Assembly (NCBI GenBank): GCA_030052745.1
Contig: JANBVO010000012.1
Location: 248,001-312,000 of the forward strand
Direction of reading: 5' to 3'
DNA length: 64,000 nt
Origin: Pleurostoma richardsiae
Taxonomy: Eukaryota; Ascomycota; Sordariomycetes; Calosphaeriales; Pleurostomataceae
The translations under genes and the position numbers were made by a program. The notes under the pieces were generated by a model that made no database searches, had not been told where the DNA came from, and saw nothing but the letters and a program-made list of their open reading frames with translations. Shown here in pieces: positions 16,184 to 29,402 of the stretch. The first letter of the stretch is position 1. Each line of letters starts with the position of its first letter.

Positions 16184-17977
16184 TGTGATGATGATATCTG
16201 GCCTAGGACTTCTTCTCTCTCGTAGAACGGGTCGTATTGTCTCTGACAGGTTTGCTGTTCCGTGGCTTGCAGAAGAGAAGAGGAATCGAGGTGGGCTGTC
16301 TGGAGAAGGCGGGATGGATGGCAGCACCGGAGCAAAAATTTCCAATTGACACCACGGTTAGTTAGGGGTCTTGGAGCACGGCGGGGCCTGATTGGTGGGG
16401 GGACTGCTGCTAAAAGTGTGTTACCAAGCCCGGCTACAGCGATCTCGCAAGCAACTGGCAGACAGACGACAACCTTGATGTCTTTCGTTCCTCAACTGCT
16501 TGTAGTCTGCCATGTGCGGTAAGCGGTGAGAGGCGTAACCCTCAGAGTTGGTAGTTTCTTAAGACACATCATGGCTTTCTGATTTCAGTGGAGAGGTATA
16601 GGTGTCAAGTCAAGTTCTTCCAGATGGTCTCAATGTAGCCTTCCCCATCTAGGTAGACAGTGTAAATGTCTCTTAAGAATCTCTCTGTACGTTCCTTCGC
16701 TGAGACCTGGAGGCCGAAACTTGCGCGAGTATGGAACTTCAAGATATAACACACTATCAGAACCATCTAACTAGATATTTATCTTCTTCTTTTACAAGTT
16801 AACGGCCAGCTTCGTCTTTCGAATGGAGATACCCTGGTATACCGTATAGGGCTCCACAATGAAGATGGTTCTAAGTGAACGAATAGAAGACGCAACAGCA
16901 CTATACTCAGACAGAGTGGTACTGTACGGCCCTCCCGAGGACTTTGTCACGTTAGCGAGGAGGAGGACAGGGACTTGTCGTGACCGCTTTCTTCCCTTCT
17001 CCTCACAGTCTCATGTGGATATCAACGGTATACGGGGCGTCCAACGGTTGTCTACTAGACAGATGTCTACTAGCCTGCTGCAAGGACTATGAAGTCAACT
17101 TGGTCGTTGGCTTACGTGCACAATCCAGCCCTCGTCTGCCTTAATAGAACACGTCAAACGTAGGTATCCCTCAACAGCTTGCGTGTGCGAACAACGGAGC
17201 TGCGGAATAGACCAAGAGGCACCTTGGGAACAGAAACAGATACACTAACGATCTTGTCGAGTTCATCCTACTGGTGTATGCCACCGTTGAGGTATCATCT
17301 GTTAGCATGCAGCTGTCGATTCTTTCTATAGCTTCATGGAGTAAAGTACAAGTGAAAGACGAGCGAGCAACTGCAAACATCCACCCCTGCATATCAGTCA
17401 TCAGTCATCAGTAGTCACTCAGACCAGTGATAAGGTGCTCTCGAGCTAGCCTCGGAGGTACCCTGGTACCTGACGTTGCACGCCACCTGGCAAGGCCCCG
17501 TGGCCCCGGATTTGGAGACGCCTGTGAGGCCGCCTTGGCTGCGTCATTGGCCAGAGATGGAGCTTCCACTAACAGCTCCAGTCAGCTACTAACATTGCTG
17601 CCACTAGGGAATGTGAGTTTCTGTTAGCCAAGGATTAAGTCCCGATAGCAACCAGCCTCTCAATTTCCCGTCACAGCTGGGTTGGCCAGATCACAAGACG
17701 CAGAAGGCAGCAGCAACACCTCACCCGCCGTCTCCACTTCCCTTACCTGAACGGCTCTTGCCTCCTCCTCCCCAACAGCCGATTACGTCCGCCCTCTTAT
17801 CTTCCACCTCCTCCTCTGCATCATCAACAACAACAATCACCACCATCCTTCCTCGCCACCACTCAATCACCCCCCAACGCCAGGTTCATCGCCAGAAGTG
17901 GTTGATTGATCACTTTCATTCTCTACTGCAGTCATTTCTTTTCTCGTTATTCCTTCCTTTCCCCGGAGTCGCCCAAC
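16184..17977. other. Divergent intergenic region between SHMT and pep4
   Basis: About 1.8 kb holding two promoters. The 250 bp before the protease start are pyrimidine-rich with CTCCTC and CAACAA runs, as in many fungal leaders. No ORF with family similarity was seen. Confidence 0.5.
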
Positions 17978-19301
<1,324 letters not shown>

Positions 19302-20424
19302 GCGATCCCAGAGTGTGAGCTTATACGACTGATGGACATAGGAGGCCGCGCAGCGACAGATTGGTTTGCGCCGGATGTCGGCGCGGAAGGATGACTGGTT
19401 GGAAGTAGCAACAACCGTGTATTCAATGTGGCATGGCCTGGTTTCGTATTGTTGGGTTCTTTCTCTGCACGCATTAATTCCCTTGGGTAGCTCATTGCCG
19501 GCCCTTCCTTGGTTGCCTCGGTCATCCGGCAGTGAGCTCCTGGGGCACACTTGCAACAGCCGCCCGCTACATCAGTTTTCCTTGTGTGTAAAGTAGTAGC
19601 ATCTCCAGGAAACCATCGCAAATACATGTTACTCATCGCCGCCTCGCTCGTGAAGTGATCCAGTCCGAGGTCCATGGTGTTATTATACCGTCGTTGGGAC
19701 AGCTACCAGTTGGTTTTGTGCAGGAATTGGCGGACTTGGCCCGGGAGAGTGGTCTCGACAAGAGCTCCGCATTAGATGGAAGGGATCTTTGAGCGCTTCA
19801 ACACAATCCGATTGAGGCGGTGGTTTCAAACTTGTCGCGATGCTCCAAGTACCGACTGACCTTATTTATTATCTACTGCGTATGTCACTCGGCGCCCATG
19901 ATAAGGCGAGAGTCGTCTTAATTACATAGTACCTAGGAGTCACAGAGCAAAGCAGAGGAGAGGAGAGGAGAGCAGAGACTGTGCTACACTGTGTTGGGAC
20001 CCACCCGTACCACGATGATTTGGCGCTAGACCGTTTCCGATTTAGCGCACAGAGCAGCGTTTTCCCAAGCCTCAGGACAGATTCTGGAGGACGACAGCCC
20101 CCTTCCTTTGCTCTCTCTGCACCAAACATTGTGACAACGGGAAAATAATCCGGAGAATCCGTGTGATGCCCCCGGATGCCATCGTCTTGACCGACTGCCC
20201 TGCCTTGTGAGTGCACGTGGCGGACTTGGATGATTTTCCCATCGATGTGCGCTCCGTTGTCGAGGAAGTTGTTGGAGTAGCACCAAAGACCCTCCTCCCT
20301 CGCCGACGCGACAGCGCGACAAACCACCCCCCGTGCGAACGAGGACCGGCGAACCGCCCCTCGGCTCGAGACCACGACCACCCCAACGACGACGACCCCC
20401 AAAACCGCCTGGCAATTATAAAAA
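19302..20424. other. Intergenic: pep4 3' side and promoter of the next gene
   Basis: About 1.1 kb. It contains a short GAGAG purine tract near 19950-19975 and a CCCC/CGAC-rich leader before 20425. An AATTATAAAAA run directly precedes the next ATG. No gene was seen. Confidence 0.45.
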
Positions 20425-23354
20425 ATGGCCGCTGCCGTCGCCGTCGCCCACGTTAACGGGCTGCCTGGCTCTTCCTCGCGCCCTGATTCCCCTCAATCCG
20501 TCAATTCCTCCACCAAGCGCAAGCGCGATGCGAGCGACGACGGCTCCGCCGACGTCAACGGCGCCGAGGACGAGAAGCCTCCGACCAACGGAAATCACAT
20601 AACTCGCGACGAGAAAGCGCTTATCCGCAATTATTTCGATGTCCTCACAAGGTATGCGCCCTCTTGGATCTTTATCTGTGATCGAGACGCCAGCCCGGCA
20701 CCCTGCGCGCTTTGCAGTAGCTCACCTAACTCTCGTCCAGTTATGACACGGACCCTCCCATCTTGAAGCGCCCAATCCGTGAGGCCTCGGCTGCAGATGA
20801 GCCGCAAGCGAAACGGCAAAAGTCCGATGACAATGCAAAACCCGCCAGCATCACCGACAAGATGATGCAGGACGGCTATCAGCTCATGGATGAGCTTGTC
20901 TTAGACATTAGGGAAGCGGTCAAGGCTCAAGTGGACGAGCTCCAGTCGAGTGTCTCCGAGGAGCCTTCCCCTTCCAAGGACGAGGCTGTCGCCAAGATAG
21001 TCAAGTTCAAAGAGAAAGCCCAGGAACTTTTCAGGCGGGAGATCTCATATCCGAAAGCCAACCCTGAACCTCCCAAAGTTGCGCTTGGGACCTCGCAGGA
21101 CCCGAATGCCAGTGGCAGCGTCGTTTTGACTGTCTACGGCAATGCCCCTCAAGCAAAGCATTTGTTCTCGAGCTTGCAGAAGAAGGTCTCCACCCCTGAT
21201 GATCCCGACGGTATCGCGCGGCCGTTCCCCGAGAATGCCTTACCCAATGGTATCAGCATCACGCGTCTTATCCCTCCACTTTCCACAGAGAAGAGCAGCC
21301 GGTCACTGACCCTGGGCGAACTCTTCCCTGCCCCCCGCAACCTACCTCCGCTGCAGCCGCCAAAGGCCCCTAAGAGCACTACCAAGAGCAATGTCCTGGG
21401 CTTTTACCATCCAGAATTGGCCGAGAAGTCTAAGTACCGATCTGGGTCATACTTCTCCCAACCGATATCTGCCGGGCATTGGCTTGATTACAGTAATGCT
21501 ACTCCCTCCTCGCAAATCAAGACGAAGCAACGCGAGAGAGCCCAGAGCCTTGCGGGACACAAGCCATCGTCTTCAGAGCTGGAAATGTCTGAGATGGAAT
21601 CCCTCTTTCGGGGTGCTTTCTCAAGTTTCGCACCTTCCAGAGACGATTCCGCTGCAATGGTCTCTTCTGGCCAAGTTAGCCGGATGTGGTGGCAGCGGTT
21701 CGGTCAAAGGAGTTTTCAGCGGATGATTGATGCTGAAGCTCTCGAAGACAGCGCCGAGGAAGCTCAGGCTGCAGAGATCGATGAGCCCATGGAAGTGGAT
21801 GAAGATTTGGTCAAGGATGCCATCGAGAACTGGGACGAGAGCCTCGTGGATCCGAGCCTCGAAGAAGCTCTGGGGAAGAAGAAGCCCGACGATGAGGATG
21901 ATGTGGAGGGGATTCTGCAAGAAGTCTCGGATCTGATTGAGACACTGTCGTCGTATCAGAGGAACAGGAATCTTGCTCTTCCGACAAGCCAAAACCGCTA
22001 CTCAGCAGACCCCGTCAATGGAGACATGCTAGCGAATGGCAACTTGGCGCAGCAACCGAGCGAGGAAGAAATGGTGACATACCAGGCCCTGAAGGCACAG
22101 CTTGCTCTGATCGTCAAGTCCCTCCCACCGTATGCGGTTGCACGCTTGAACTCGGACAAGCTGGAGGAACTTAACATCAGCACCAAGATTGAGATCCGCA
22201 CCGATGAGTACAAGGGCGTCATGGAAGAAGATGAGCCTGCAGCCAAGGCTCGGGCGATGGCTGCAGCTGCTACACCACGTCCGGTGCCACACAGGACTCC
22301 GAGCGTGTCGAATGCGGTGCCATATCCCGGTCAGTACGCGCGCCAGTACCCAGTGCAGGGTCAAACGCCCGTGCCCGTGGCAAACTATTACCCACAGACC
22401 CCGGCGCGGCCTCAAGGGCCGCCTTCTTACCAACGGCCCATGCAACAGCCGATGCCTCAAGCGCAGCAACGGTCGCCTGCCCCGCAAGCCTATCGTGCTG
22501 GTCCTAACGGATACCCTGTCTACGCCCAGCAGCTCGCGAAGGCGCAGACGCCCTATGGTCACAGCAACGTGGGATCCTACCAAGGTACACCAAATCAGCA
22601 GCGACTGGCACAGCACCCAGGCTATCCCAATGTCGCGCCTCCTGGCACTCCCGGACAACAAAGGTACACTCCAGGATATCCAGCAGGCTACGGCCCACCG
22701 CCTGGAATGCAACCGCCACACCACCCCCAACAGCCTGTATATCCCGGATACGCCAATGGGGCTATGCCTCAGAGGACAATGTCGCCTCAGGTAGTTGGCC
22801 AGCACCCCGGCTATGCCAGTCAGTCTCCGCAGCCCCCTCCACAGCAGCTGAGCCGAGCACCATCATACGGGACACCTGGGCAGGCGCCGATGCAACCAAA
22901 TGCTCCGCGCTATGTACAATATGCAAACAGTCCCGCGGCTCCCTCGCAGGTGCAGCCCGGCCCGGGACCATCAGGCTACCATAGCGTGCTGCCGGACTCG
23001 CAGCACCAGCGCATAGTCGACCAGACCAAGGCCCGATTCGCGGCGCACGAGCGCAGCATGGGGTTTGGGGACAAGCTGCAACAGGGTAACTTCCCGCCCG
23101 TCGCGGGGCTTGGCGGGATCGGACTGGGCGGGCACGTCGACATGTCGAAGCTCGCCGCCGCGCGGGCTAACATGCCGGGAGGGGTCGCGCACACGTCGCC
23201 CAGCCCCAGACTGCCGAACGCTGGTGCGGCTTCTGGGCAGTCTCCGGCGGTCAACGGGGGTTCGCAGCCGCCCGCGGCGAGTCCGGCTTCGATTCCGGCG
23301 TCGAGCGTCTCGCCTGCGCCTGCGCCGGGGTTTCAGCCGAAGCCTCCTTCGTAG
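20425..23354 (+). CDS. Unrecognised 946-aa nuclear-type protein with P/Q-rich C-terminal half
   Basis: I do not recognise the family. Model: exons 20425-20651 and 20741-23354, intron 89 nt, in frame across the junction (VLTSYDTDPPIL). The N-terminus is low complexity with a basic cluster STKRKRD and a second one at AKRQK, likely nuclear signals. A folded-looking part follows: helices around DGYQLMDELVLDIREAVKAQ; then VVLTVYGNAPQAKHLFSSLQKK; LGELFPAPRNLPPLQPP; a GHWLDYS stretch; and ESLFRGAFSSFAPSRDD leading to RMWWQRFGQRSF. An acidic region (about 330-390) is next. From about residue 500 the protein is Pro/Gln/Tyr-rich with repeated PGYP- and QQP-like units, and near the end QTKARFAAHERSMGFGDKL appears. 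This composition is typical of chromatin or transcription co-regulators, but that role is inference. Confidence 0.8.
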
Positions 23355-24107
23355 AGATGAAGGTCGGCTGAGCGGTGCTCGTTGAGTCGCACAAGAGGAC
23401 CTTGGGTTATTGAGGGCTCGCGCGGCGCCGCGGGATAGAAGGGGAACAGTCAAATGGGGCTCTAAACGTACCTATATGGCTCGGCTATTTGGACCACCAG
23501 AAGTGCAGAGAGAGATTGGGATTGACGAGTCTCAGGCAGTGGCCGGGGCAAGGGCGGGGGCGCGGTTGCGCGTTAGATGAGGGGAAGATTCAGGGGGAAG
23601 CCAAAAGTGACCCGTCGTTGAAGTGGCGGACAAGGTTGATTGCTATGGAGTCTGGGGTTTTGGCCAACGCGGGCAGAGTCCGCCTGGCTTTAGGCGGTTT
23701 GGGGGGAGGGAAAACATTGATTTTTGGTCTGGATTGTATAAGAATACCTGGTTTGAGAACCGCAGAGTTCCCATTTTTTTAGCTAATACTAGAACCGCCG
23801 CGGCGGATTCAATGAGCTTCTTTCTCGGAACCTGCGAGTGTGTTCGAACATGTGTGCGAAGTGGTGCGTGGATCTCCCGTGCTGTCATGCCTAGCGGAAA
23901 GCCCCAGATTATAACATCTTTCCTACGCCGACGAAGGGCGAGGGGAAAATGTGAATGTGGGGAGATTCGTGATATTGAGGTCTATAGTGCCATTAAGTCG
24001 TGCTACATAGTACAGAGTTGGGTATATCATTCCACACGGAGCCTACTCCTATCTACGCTCGAGCTCGACGCAAAGAGAGGAGGAAACCGGCTAGTAAGAG
24101 CGGCCGT
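23355..24107. other. Convergent 3' region
   Basis: Between the P/Q-rich gene and the minus-strand DUF155 gene. It probably contains both 3' UTRs. An AT-rich patch with TTTTTTTAGCTAAT lies near 23770. No gene was seen. Confidence 0.45.
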
Positions 24108-25427
24108 TCAACCACTGCCAACCACTTCCTCCACCAGCCTCTCGGCGCGCTTCTCCTCCAGGTAGTCCAGGTAGACCCTGCGCAGCTCGAAGACGACCTC
24201 GACGGTGATGAGCACGATGATGATCCACTCGAGGCGGGCGCTGTGCTTCTCGGTGGACATCTCGCGCAGCACGCTGGCGATCTCCTGGGCGTAGTCCATC
24301 TTCTGGTTGAGCGCGCGGATGCGCACGTTGACGTCGAGGGCGCGCCCGACCTGCTCGTAGTAGCCCTCGAGCCCGAGCTCGGACGACTGGTCCCAGAAGA
24401 TGTCCGGGAGCGAGTCGGTCAGCTCCGAGTAGTGGTTGAGCTGCGCGCGCAGGCCCAGCAGCTCGCCCGTCTTCTGCAGGATGAAGCGGCGCGACAGGGG
24501 CAGGCGGGAGCCGCGCGACAGCAGGGCGGGGATGCGCCGCGTGCTCTCGAAGTAGTCGGTCAGCGAGCTCTCCAGCACGGCGAGCTTGGTGCTGCGGGCC
24601 AGGCCGGAGGAGAAGGCGATCTTGGCCAGGGTGGTGTCGAGGCGGTCGCCGTGCGTCACCTCGCGGCGGGTGCCGAGCACGACCACGTCGCCCTTCATGG
24701 AGGAGCCGTCGCGCGAGGGGTCGGCCACGAACTCGAGGTCCTCGACCTCGCGGCGGCCGACGTGCGGCTCCCCGGCGGCCCGCAGCAGCTGCTTGGTGGC
24801 CAGGTTGTCGACGACGTCGGGCGGCAGCGACCAGCTGACGACGGTGCCCGAGGGGAACACGAAGATGTCGCCGTTGCTGACGCCCCGCGCGTGCACCACC
24901 TCGTGCGCGTCGAAGCCCGTGCCGTCCGGGTCGATACGGAACCCGTGCGCCTGCAGTATCTCCGTCACCAGGTCCATGTCGAACGACTCGGCCACGCACA
25001 CCGCGCTGATGATGTTGCTGCCGTCGTCGACCCCCGCCTCCGCGGACGCCTCCGCCGGGGCCGCTGACGTGCTGCCCACCCCGCCGGGGGCCCGGCCGCC
25101 GGGCTGCTGCGCGATGATGGCGACCCGGCGGAGGGAGTTCTTGGCGCCGGCGGCGCGGGTGGACTTGCGCTTCGCGGCGGGCGAGGAGGCGGTGGCGGGC
25201 CGGTCTGTCACCCTGTCGAGGTCACTGGCCGGACGCTGCTGCTGCTGGGACGAGGCATCGTCGCCGTTCTGGGACATGAGCGGGTTGGAGGTGAAGAAGT
25301 TGCGGCGGCGGGGGAGGAGGTAGGCGGGCGTCTGGTGGAAGTTCCGCTGCAGGATCCGGGGCGAAGACGCCCTGGAGCTGGTGTGCATGCAGCGGCATAT
25401 CGCAGCTACATTCTGGGGAGCGCGCAT
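24108..25427 (-). CDS. DUF155/RMND1-family mitochondrial protein (MRX10-like)
   Basis: Single-exon, 439 aa. The family (human RMND1, yeast Mrx10/YDR282C) sits in the mitochondrial inner membrane and supports mitochondrial translation; Mrx10 was found with the mitoribosome-associated MIOREX complexes. Seen: an Arg-rich N-terminus with few acidic residues up to about residue 50 (a targeting presequence), a Gln/Ser/Ala-rich linker, then the DUF155 core starting near ISAVCVAESFDMDLVTEIL. Core blocks include GDIFVFPSGTVVSWSLP, IAFSSGLARSTKLAVLE and LDVNVRIRALNQKMDYAQEI. A hydrophobic segment near 400-416 (WIIIVLITVEVVFEL) is followed by a charged tail, as in the family. The cytosolic paralogues Rmd1/Rmd8 lack such a presequence, so the mitochondrial branch is favoured. 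Confidence 0.85.
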   Translation of the reverse strand: MRAPQNVAAICRCMHTSSRASSPRILQRNFHQTPAYLLPRRRNFFTSNPLMSQNGDDASSQQQQRPASDLDRVTDRPATASSPAAKRKSTRAAGAKNSLRRVAIIAQQPGGRAPGGVGSTSAAPAEASAEAGVDDGSNIISAVCVAESFDMDLVTEILQAHGFRIDPDGTGFDAHEVVHARGVSNGDIFVFPSGTVVSWSLPPDVVDNLATKQLLRAAGEPHVGRREVEDLEFVADPSRDGSSMKGDVVVLGTRREVTHGDRLDTTLAKIAFSSGLARSTKLAVLESSLTDYFESTRRIPALLSRGSRLPLSRRFILQKTGELLGLRAQLNHYSELTDSLPDIFWDQSSELGLEGYYEQVGRALDVNVRIRALNQKMDYAQEIASVLREMSTEKHSARLEWIIIVLITVEVVFELRRVYLDYLEEKRAERLVEEVVGSG

Positions 25428-27286
25428 GATGAAGAGGGTGCAGCGGGAGCCATTGAAGGGTGCAATGGCGGGCGGCTGGTGGTGGAAGGTGGAAGTGGAC
25501 AGCGGTTTTGTGGTGAGCCGGGACGGTGGCCGAGAATAATCAGCCTGGGCACGGTGGTTCGGCAGACGCTCGGCTTGTCCCGCCTTGGTGGTTTGTCTCG
25601 TCGGCCAATAAGCACAACGCTCTTCTCATCACCACCTCTCCCATCACCACTTTGACTTTACGATACATATATTACAAAGAGACCTGCGAGTGCAGTTCAA
25701 GGTAAATCCTCGGTTAAGAGATAGAAGTAGAAGAATATTAATGAAAATAAAAAATTAAAAAAAGGGACAAGAAGGCAAAAACATACAACACCGGGTATTC
25801 GCTGGTCGTCACCGACCCAACTACTAATCCGGCCCTCAGCAGTTTAACGAGGGGAGAGCGGACGGGATCCCGTGTATTCTGCTGGGTATGGTCGTATGTA
25901 CCAGTTCGTCTCAATTTGGGAGATATATCCTCAGTACTCCCCTTCTGATACGCAGCATTTTAGGCCTTTTGGCTCCCAGTAACATTAGTTATACCGGGTT
26001 GTCAGCCTTTTACTTCTGCATGTGGGCCATCGGTGTCTAGAAGTCCAATATGGTGACACCAAAGTCTTCACTTGTTGCAGGGTAAGCCGACTGCAGGACA
26101 GAGGCACTTCAGATACTACACTATGACGTTTGCTGGCAACCTCTCAACAACAGTTTTCTTTGCCGTATCTCCACATCGAAAGAGGTGATATAGAGCAGAT
26201 GCTTTGTGCCGAGTCCGGCATGCCTTCGAATATGGCCGGAGCTAATGAACTCTGCCGCCGACAGAGCCAAGAGAGCGTTCCTAGATCTGAGCTTGTCCAT
26301 CGGGTCAAGTGGGTGCACGGCAGGGCGCTATGCTTGGGACTTGGGTGAAAAGCAGCCGTTCTTAGAAACCGACCTACGTCAGGGCGCATATCTGTGGTGG
26401 AGTTAAAGGGTCTTCCAGGGGTCATGCTGAGCTGCAACTCATGTATGTATGCGGGGTTGCGTGGGGAAAACCACAATGAATACGGTATAAGCTGCAGGTC
26501 GAGAGACCCGGCCGCAAGTAAAAGCCCTCCTAGAGTCTCGAGGGGATACGATCGGCAGCGGTGAGGTGTGGTGATGGTTACCCCGTGCTGTGTCGTTGTA
26601 GATCCACCGAGAGCACGCAAGAAGAGCCCGCCAAACCAGAACCGCCAACAAACAAGCCAGTGCTCCTATGCTCCTATTGCCGGGGAAAGTGCCGGTTTGA
26701 CAAGTCTGGACCACGAGGACACAGTCAAATGTTCAGGTTACGCTTTCCCGGTCGAGAAGGGAGCCTTTGAAAATCGTGGTCAATCGACTGGACGGAAACC
26801 CCACACGGTTTGAATGCACCCCACGAAGAACTTCCCCCCCCCTTTCTACCAAGGTCTGGAAGGCCAGCAACCGAGCAGACCACCATCGAACTCGCATCTC
26901 GCCACCTTTGCAGCTCACCGTGCAGCTCCCCGCTTACGCGCTTCGGCCTCTCGCGCGCCGCCGCCGCTGTTGATTGCTGCAACCCGCATGTCGTCAGAGT
27001 GGAGAGACAGAGACCAAGAGAGACGGGCGGAAAGCCATTGAGTCCGGGGGTGCAGCTGCAAGCCATCGCGAGTCTGGTATGCCCTTCTTGTGAGCTGTGA
27101 TTGTCTATAATGCCCTCCATTCCCGTCCTGTCCCATCCCATCCCACCTCTGCTCGACGTTCCCCTCGTCGCACCTCCAGAAGAGCCGTCATAGTCGCCTC
27201 AAACTCTGTGGCTGTGATACTCTGTGGAGACAAACGTGCAAACCATCGCAGAGTTACCGCCTTCACATCGTCCTCCACATTACAAA
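25428..27286. other. Divergent intergenic region between DUF155 gene and TBCC
   Basis: About 1.9 kb. It contains an A-rich low-complexity stretch at about 25735-25770. No supported ORF. A GGCCTTTTGGCT match near 25962 resembles the 5' part of U2 snRNA, but the flanks do not. Confidence 0.45.
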
Positions 27287-28590
27287 ATGGCCGACTCGCT
27301 CTTCATGGTCGGGCCCATGGCTTACAATTCCGCTTTCCCAGGGCTGCACACCAACATGGACCAAAAGGAGCTCTTCTACCGCCACTTTCAAGCGGCGGTC
27401 ACTTGTAAGGCTTTCCTCTCTCTCTACCCGTCTCCATGTTGTGGAACAGCCGCAATTAATACTATTCCCAGCTATCCAAGAGCAGATCAGCCAGCTGAGC
27501 TCGATCGCCGTCGCTGGCGGTGAGCGGCAGGACGCGATCGAGAACATCCTTGCTGGCATATCGAGGTTGTCTAATGAGGTCTCCGACGCCTCTGACTACG
27601 TCCCGGCCTACGATCAAAGGCTCTACTCTGAGGTCTGGTCTCATCTTGGTCCCGAGATTGCGTTCTCCTAACATTTCAGCAGGCAGTCAAGGCACTAAGG
27701 GAGCAACTCGATGAGGAGACAGCCAAGCTGGCACCCAAGAAGAGCCGCTTCCAGTTCAAGCCTCGCGTAGAGAATCCATCAAGCTCTGAGCCGCGGAAGG
27801 ACGATCCACGCCTCATGCTCAGTCGCCCTGACCAGGGTGCTAGTTCAACAGGATCGCAAGACGAGGCCGACTCATTGGGTGCACTGCCAAGCTTCAAGAA
27901 CTACAACGAAGAGATGGCTAGGCCTACAGCTAAGGGCATCCGGAAGCCGAGCTTCTCGAATGCTAAGAACATTGCCATCACGGGCCACACCGGCCTGCAC
28001 ATCATCCTTCCTTCGACGGCGTCCCACGCCACGTCTTCCGGTAGCTTGACGGACCTCAAGGGCTGTGTCGTCGACATGTCCGTGCCGACCGCCCGCGGCG
28101 CTCCCTTCGCTGGCCTCGCAGTCAAGAACATCGACAAGAGCCTCATCATCGCTGGCCACGTGGACGGCCCCGCTCACATCACCGGCGTCCGGGACAGTGT
28201 TGTCGTCGTGGCCGCCAGGCAAGTTCGCATCCACGAGTGCAAGAACGTGGATATCTACCTGTACTGCACTAGCCATCCCATCATCGAGGACTGCAGCGGA
28301 ATGCGCTTTGCCCCGCTGCCAGCCTGCTATGTAAGGAACCCTTCACTCGCATCTACCGTCGATACCCGCTTGCTAATGTCGTGCAGGCCGCCGCGGGTAT
28401 AGAACCCGATAAGAACCAGTGGGACCAGGTCGACGACTTCAAGTGGCTTAAGGCAGAGCACTCGCCGCATTGGCAGGTGCTGCCCAAGGAGGAACGCATT
28501 CCGGAGGACGTGTGGAAGCATTCGGTTCCTGGAGGCCCCGGCCTCGGTGTTGAGGACGTCCTGAAGGTTGTTGGCATCTCGGCGAAGTAG
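27287..28590 (+). CDS. TBCC: Tubulin-folding cofactor C (TBCC domain)
   Basis: Cofactor C joins the tubulin-cofactor supercomplex and stimulates GTP hydrolysis by beta-tubulin to release folded heterodimers. Model, 376 aa: exons 27287-27404, 27472-27632, 27683-28330 and 28387-28590. N-terminal spectrin-like helices run from LFYRHFQ through QEQISQL to RLSNEVSDAS and AVKALREQL. Then come a linker and the beta-helical C-CAP/TBCC domain (about 170-300) with SLIIAGHVDGPAHITGVRDS and the catalytic-arginine region AARQVRIHECKNVDIYLYC. The C-terminal WKHSVPGGPGLGVEDVL is typical of fungal members. The start at 27287 has a good context (AAAATGG); an internal ATG at 27356 is possible. Intron 2 has a weak GTCTGG donor and a tandem CAGCAG acceptor, so Gln may be added at the junction. 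Confidence 0.9.
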
Positions 28591-28880
28591 CGCGTGCGAT
28601 ACCCTTGGTGGCCTTTTTATGATTTTCTTATCCTCCTTTGTCTGCATGGCGTTGGCCCCGAAAAGACGGTAGTCGGTATCAAGTAACAAAGTGGCCATGG
28701 CGCGTATGGTATCATCTCCTCACGCAAAATTCAGTCTCTCAAAAACGCCTCGCTATGCATGCCCAAGTGCCATCCGATGCCGTGCCAGCCTGACAAACCC
28801 GTACTCCTCAGAAGGCGGAAGGTAGCGTGATGCCATGTCCCAGTAGCGAAAAGCAGACTCGTAGTTTCCCCCCTCCTGCC

Positions 28881-29402
28881 TCACATCTCCATCTTCTCCT
28901 CCCTCCCACCGGCCTCCTCCGCCGCGAACCTGGCGCCCACCTCTCTCAGGCGGGCCAGTACCTCGCGCTGCCTGGCGATCCGGCCCTCCAGCTCCGCCGC
29001 CTCGGCCTCCTGCTCGGCGATGCTGCGCGCCACGTCCGGCAGCGCGCGGATCTGCGCGCGCGCCCGCTGCAGCTTGTGCTTGAGGTTGTCGGTCGCGGCG
29101 GGTACGTCCTTGAGCGAAAGCGAGCCGCCCCCCGCGGCGGTGGGCGCCGATGCGCCGGAGGGCAGCGGCGTGGTGCCCGTCACGGCCTGGTTGCTGGCGC
29201 CGGCGCCGGTGCCGTTGCCGGTGGTGCTGGTGCTGGTGTTGTTGGTCGCGGTGGTGGCGTTGGTGGTGCTGGGGGACTGTGGGGGCCGCAGGCGGGTGAG
29301 GATGGCGGCGAGCTCGGTGAGCGTGTCGATGGAGTCGGGGGAGAGGCCGGGCGGGAGGGCGAGGGGGTGGGTGGGGGGTTGGGGGGATGAGGACGAGGGC
29401 AT
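28881..29402 (-). CDS. MED9: Mediator complex subunit 9
   Basis: Component of the Mediator middle module, which bridges activators and RNA polymerase II. Single exon, 173 aa from the ATG at 29402. Seen: LPPGLSPDSIDTLTELAAILTRLR, the first Med9 helix; a Thr/Asn/Gly-rich linker that varies between species; then a long coiled coil from LKDVPAATDNLKHKLQRARA to REVLARLREVGARFAAEEAG. An in-frame upstream ATG at 29477 would add 25 residues of no family similarity, so the shorter form is preferred. Its 3' end converges on TBCC with 290 bp between stop codons, and its 5' side faces the phosphoglycerate mutase gene. Confidence 0.85.
   Translation of the reverse strand: MPSSSSPQPPTHPLALPPGLSPDSIDTLTELAAILTRLRPPQSPSTTNATTATNNTSTSTTGNGTGAGASNQAVTGTTPLPSGASAPTAAGGGSLSLKDVPAATDNLKHKLQRARAQIRALPDVARSIAEQEAEAAELEGRIARQREVLARLREVGARFAAEEAGGREEKMEM

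Noticed and set aside
24000-25067. 355-aa open frame on the plus strand
   Set aside because: Antisense shadow of the DUF155 gene, with an Arg/Val/His-biased composition typical of shadows.
25950-26000. U2 snRNA-like GGCCTTTTGGCT
   Set aside because: Only about 12 nt match; the flanking bases do not match U2 and no branch-site recognition sequence follows.
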